DNA of 32,439 nt from Chloroflexota bacterium. Its GTDB lineage: Bacteria > Chloroflexota > Dehalococcoidia > JACQUA01. The translations under genes were made by a program, and so were the position numbers. Position 1 is the first letter of the stretch. Each line of letters starts with the position of its first letter. The notes under the pieces were generated by a model, which did no database searches, had not been told where the DNA came from, and worked only from the letters and a program-made list of their open reading frames with translations. This document shows positions 32,222-32,439 of the stretch, in pieces. The stretch lies in assembly GCA_016210565.1 (NCBI GenBank), contig JACQUA010000280.1, forward strand, positions 1 to 32,439, written 5' to 3'.

Positions 32222-32439
32222 AATTGTGGCATCCGAGTGATCCGTACCCCATGGAAGCTTTATGGCGCGTCGAGCGCAATCTCGGCGGTGCAGCCTCAGC
32301 ATTCTCGCAACCCCTAGGCGGCCGTCCCGCAGGGTCCTCCACTGACACTAATACGAACGCATTAATTAATTATACATAGTTGCTTAATTTTGTCTTTCGA
32401 CCAGTGGTCGATCTTATGCTTGAATCGGATATAGATTTC
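32222..32439. other. Right-edge non-coding region, AT-rich at the end, with a CGACCA palindrome
   Basis: No gene is seen. Base composition turns AT-rich from about 32355 (ATTAATTAATTATACATAG). At 32398-32410 the palindrome CGACCA-G-TGGTCG could be an operator for a gene beyond the window. No complete promoter could be fitted. Confidence 0.35.

Noticed and set aside
1..32439. CRISPR array or tRNA genes
   Set aside because: No regularly spaced identical repeats and no tRNA cloverleaf with T-loop and CCA were noticed. The repeats seen are dispersed palindromes.

Overview
The window is about 32 kb of moderately GC-rich bacterial DNA. I infer Chloroflexota, class Dehalococcoidia or a relative. 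The reasons are many paralogous solute-binding lipoproteins, MmgE/PrpD, CapA-like and UbiD genes, a Dehalococcoidia-style scatter of short palindromic intergenic repeats (motifs such as TCATTCTGAGCGAAGCGAAG), and lipoproteins with Ala/Pro/Thr-rich linkers. This placement rests on gene content only, not on phylogeny. Almost everything reads on the + strand. The exceptions are a sirtuin gene at the left edge and the RNase P RNA gene (rnpB) near 28.3 kb.

Layout. (1) 1-2.4 kb: a sir2 deacylase (-), then a CRP/FNR regulator whose N-terminus is an in-frame fragment of an IS1634-type transposase. (2) 2.7-7.5 kb: two tandem modules, each an ABC-type solute-binding lipoprotein followed by a cytoplasmic CapA-like (PGA_cap) metallophosphoesterase-fold protein. 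(3) 7.5-10.5 kb: a two-subunit aconitase/isopropylmalate-dehydratase-like enzyme and a two-domain cupin. (4) 10.7-16.0 kb: two more CapA-like genes and two MmgE/PrpD genes. (5) 16.2-24.6 kb: a solute-binding lipoprotein, an isochorismatase-type cysteine hydrolase overlapping a third MmgE/PrpD gene, another solute-binding lipoprotein, a tungsten aldehyde:ferredoxin oxidoreductase and a fourth MmgE/PrpD gene. (6) 24.7-27.5 kb: a divergent CapA-like protein and a TctC/Bug-type solute receptor. (7) 27.5-28.9 kb: a repeat block, a frameshifted DNA-methyltransferase remnant and rnpB. (8) 28.9-32.2 kb: a fifth ABC-type solute-binding lipoprotein, a UbiD-family decarboxylase and a small two-helix membrane protein.

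How the genes may work together (inference). The region looks like a catabolic island for organic acids. Six lipoprotein receptors capture substrates. Dehydratases/lyases of two unrelated folds (aconitase-like and four MmgE/PrpD), an amidase-like hydrolase, a bicupin, an aldehyde:ferredoxin oxidoreductase and a prenyl-FMN decarboxylase would process them. Five CapA-like proteins without signal peptides are interleaved with the receptors and enzymes, and their role is unknown. No permease or ATPase for any receptor is present, so transport must use components encoded elsewhere. Paralogues show near-identical DNA tracts (CapA 1/2 and PrpD 3/4), which points to recent duplication or gene conversion. 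One CapA copy has lost conserved active-site residues.

Limits: families were assigned by reading motifs, not by database search. Substrates are not determined.
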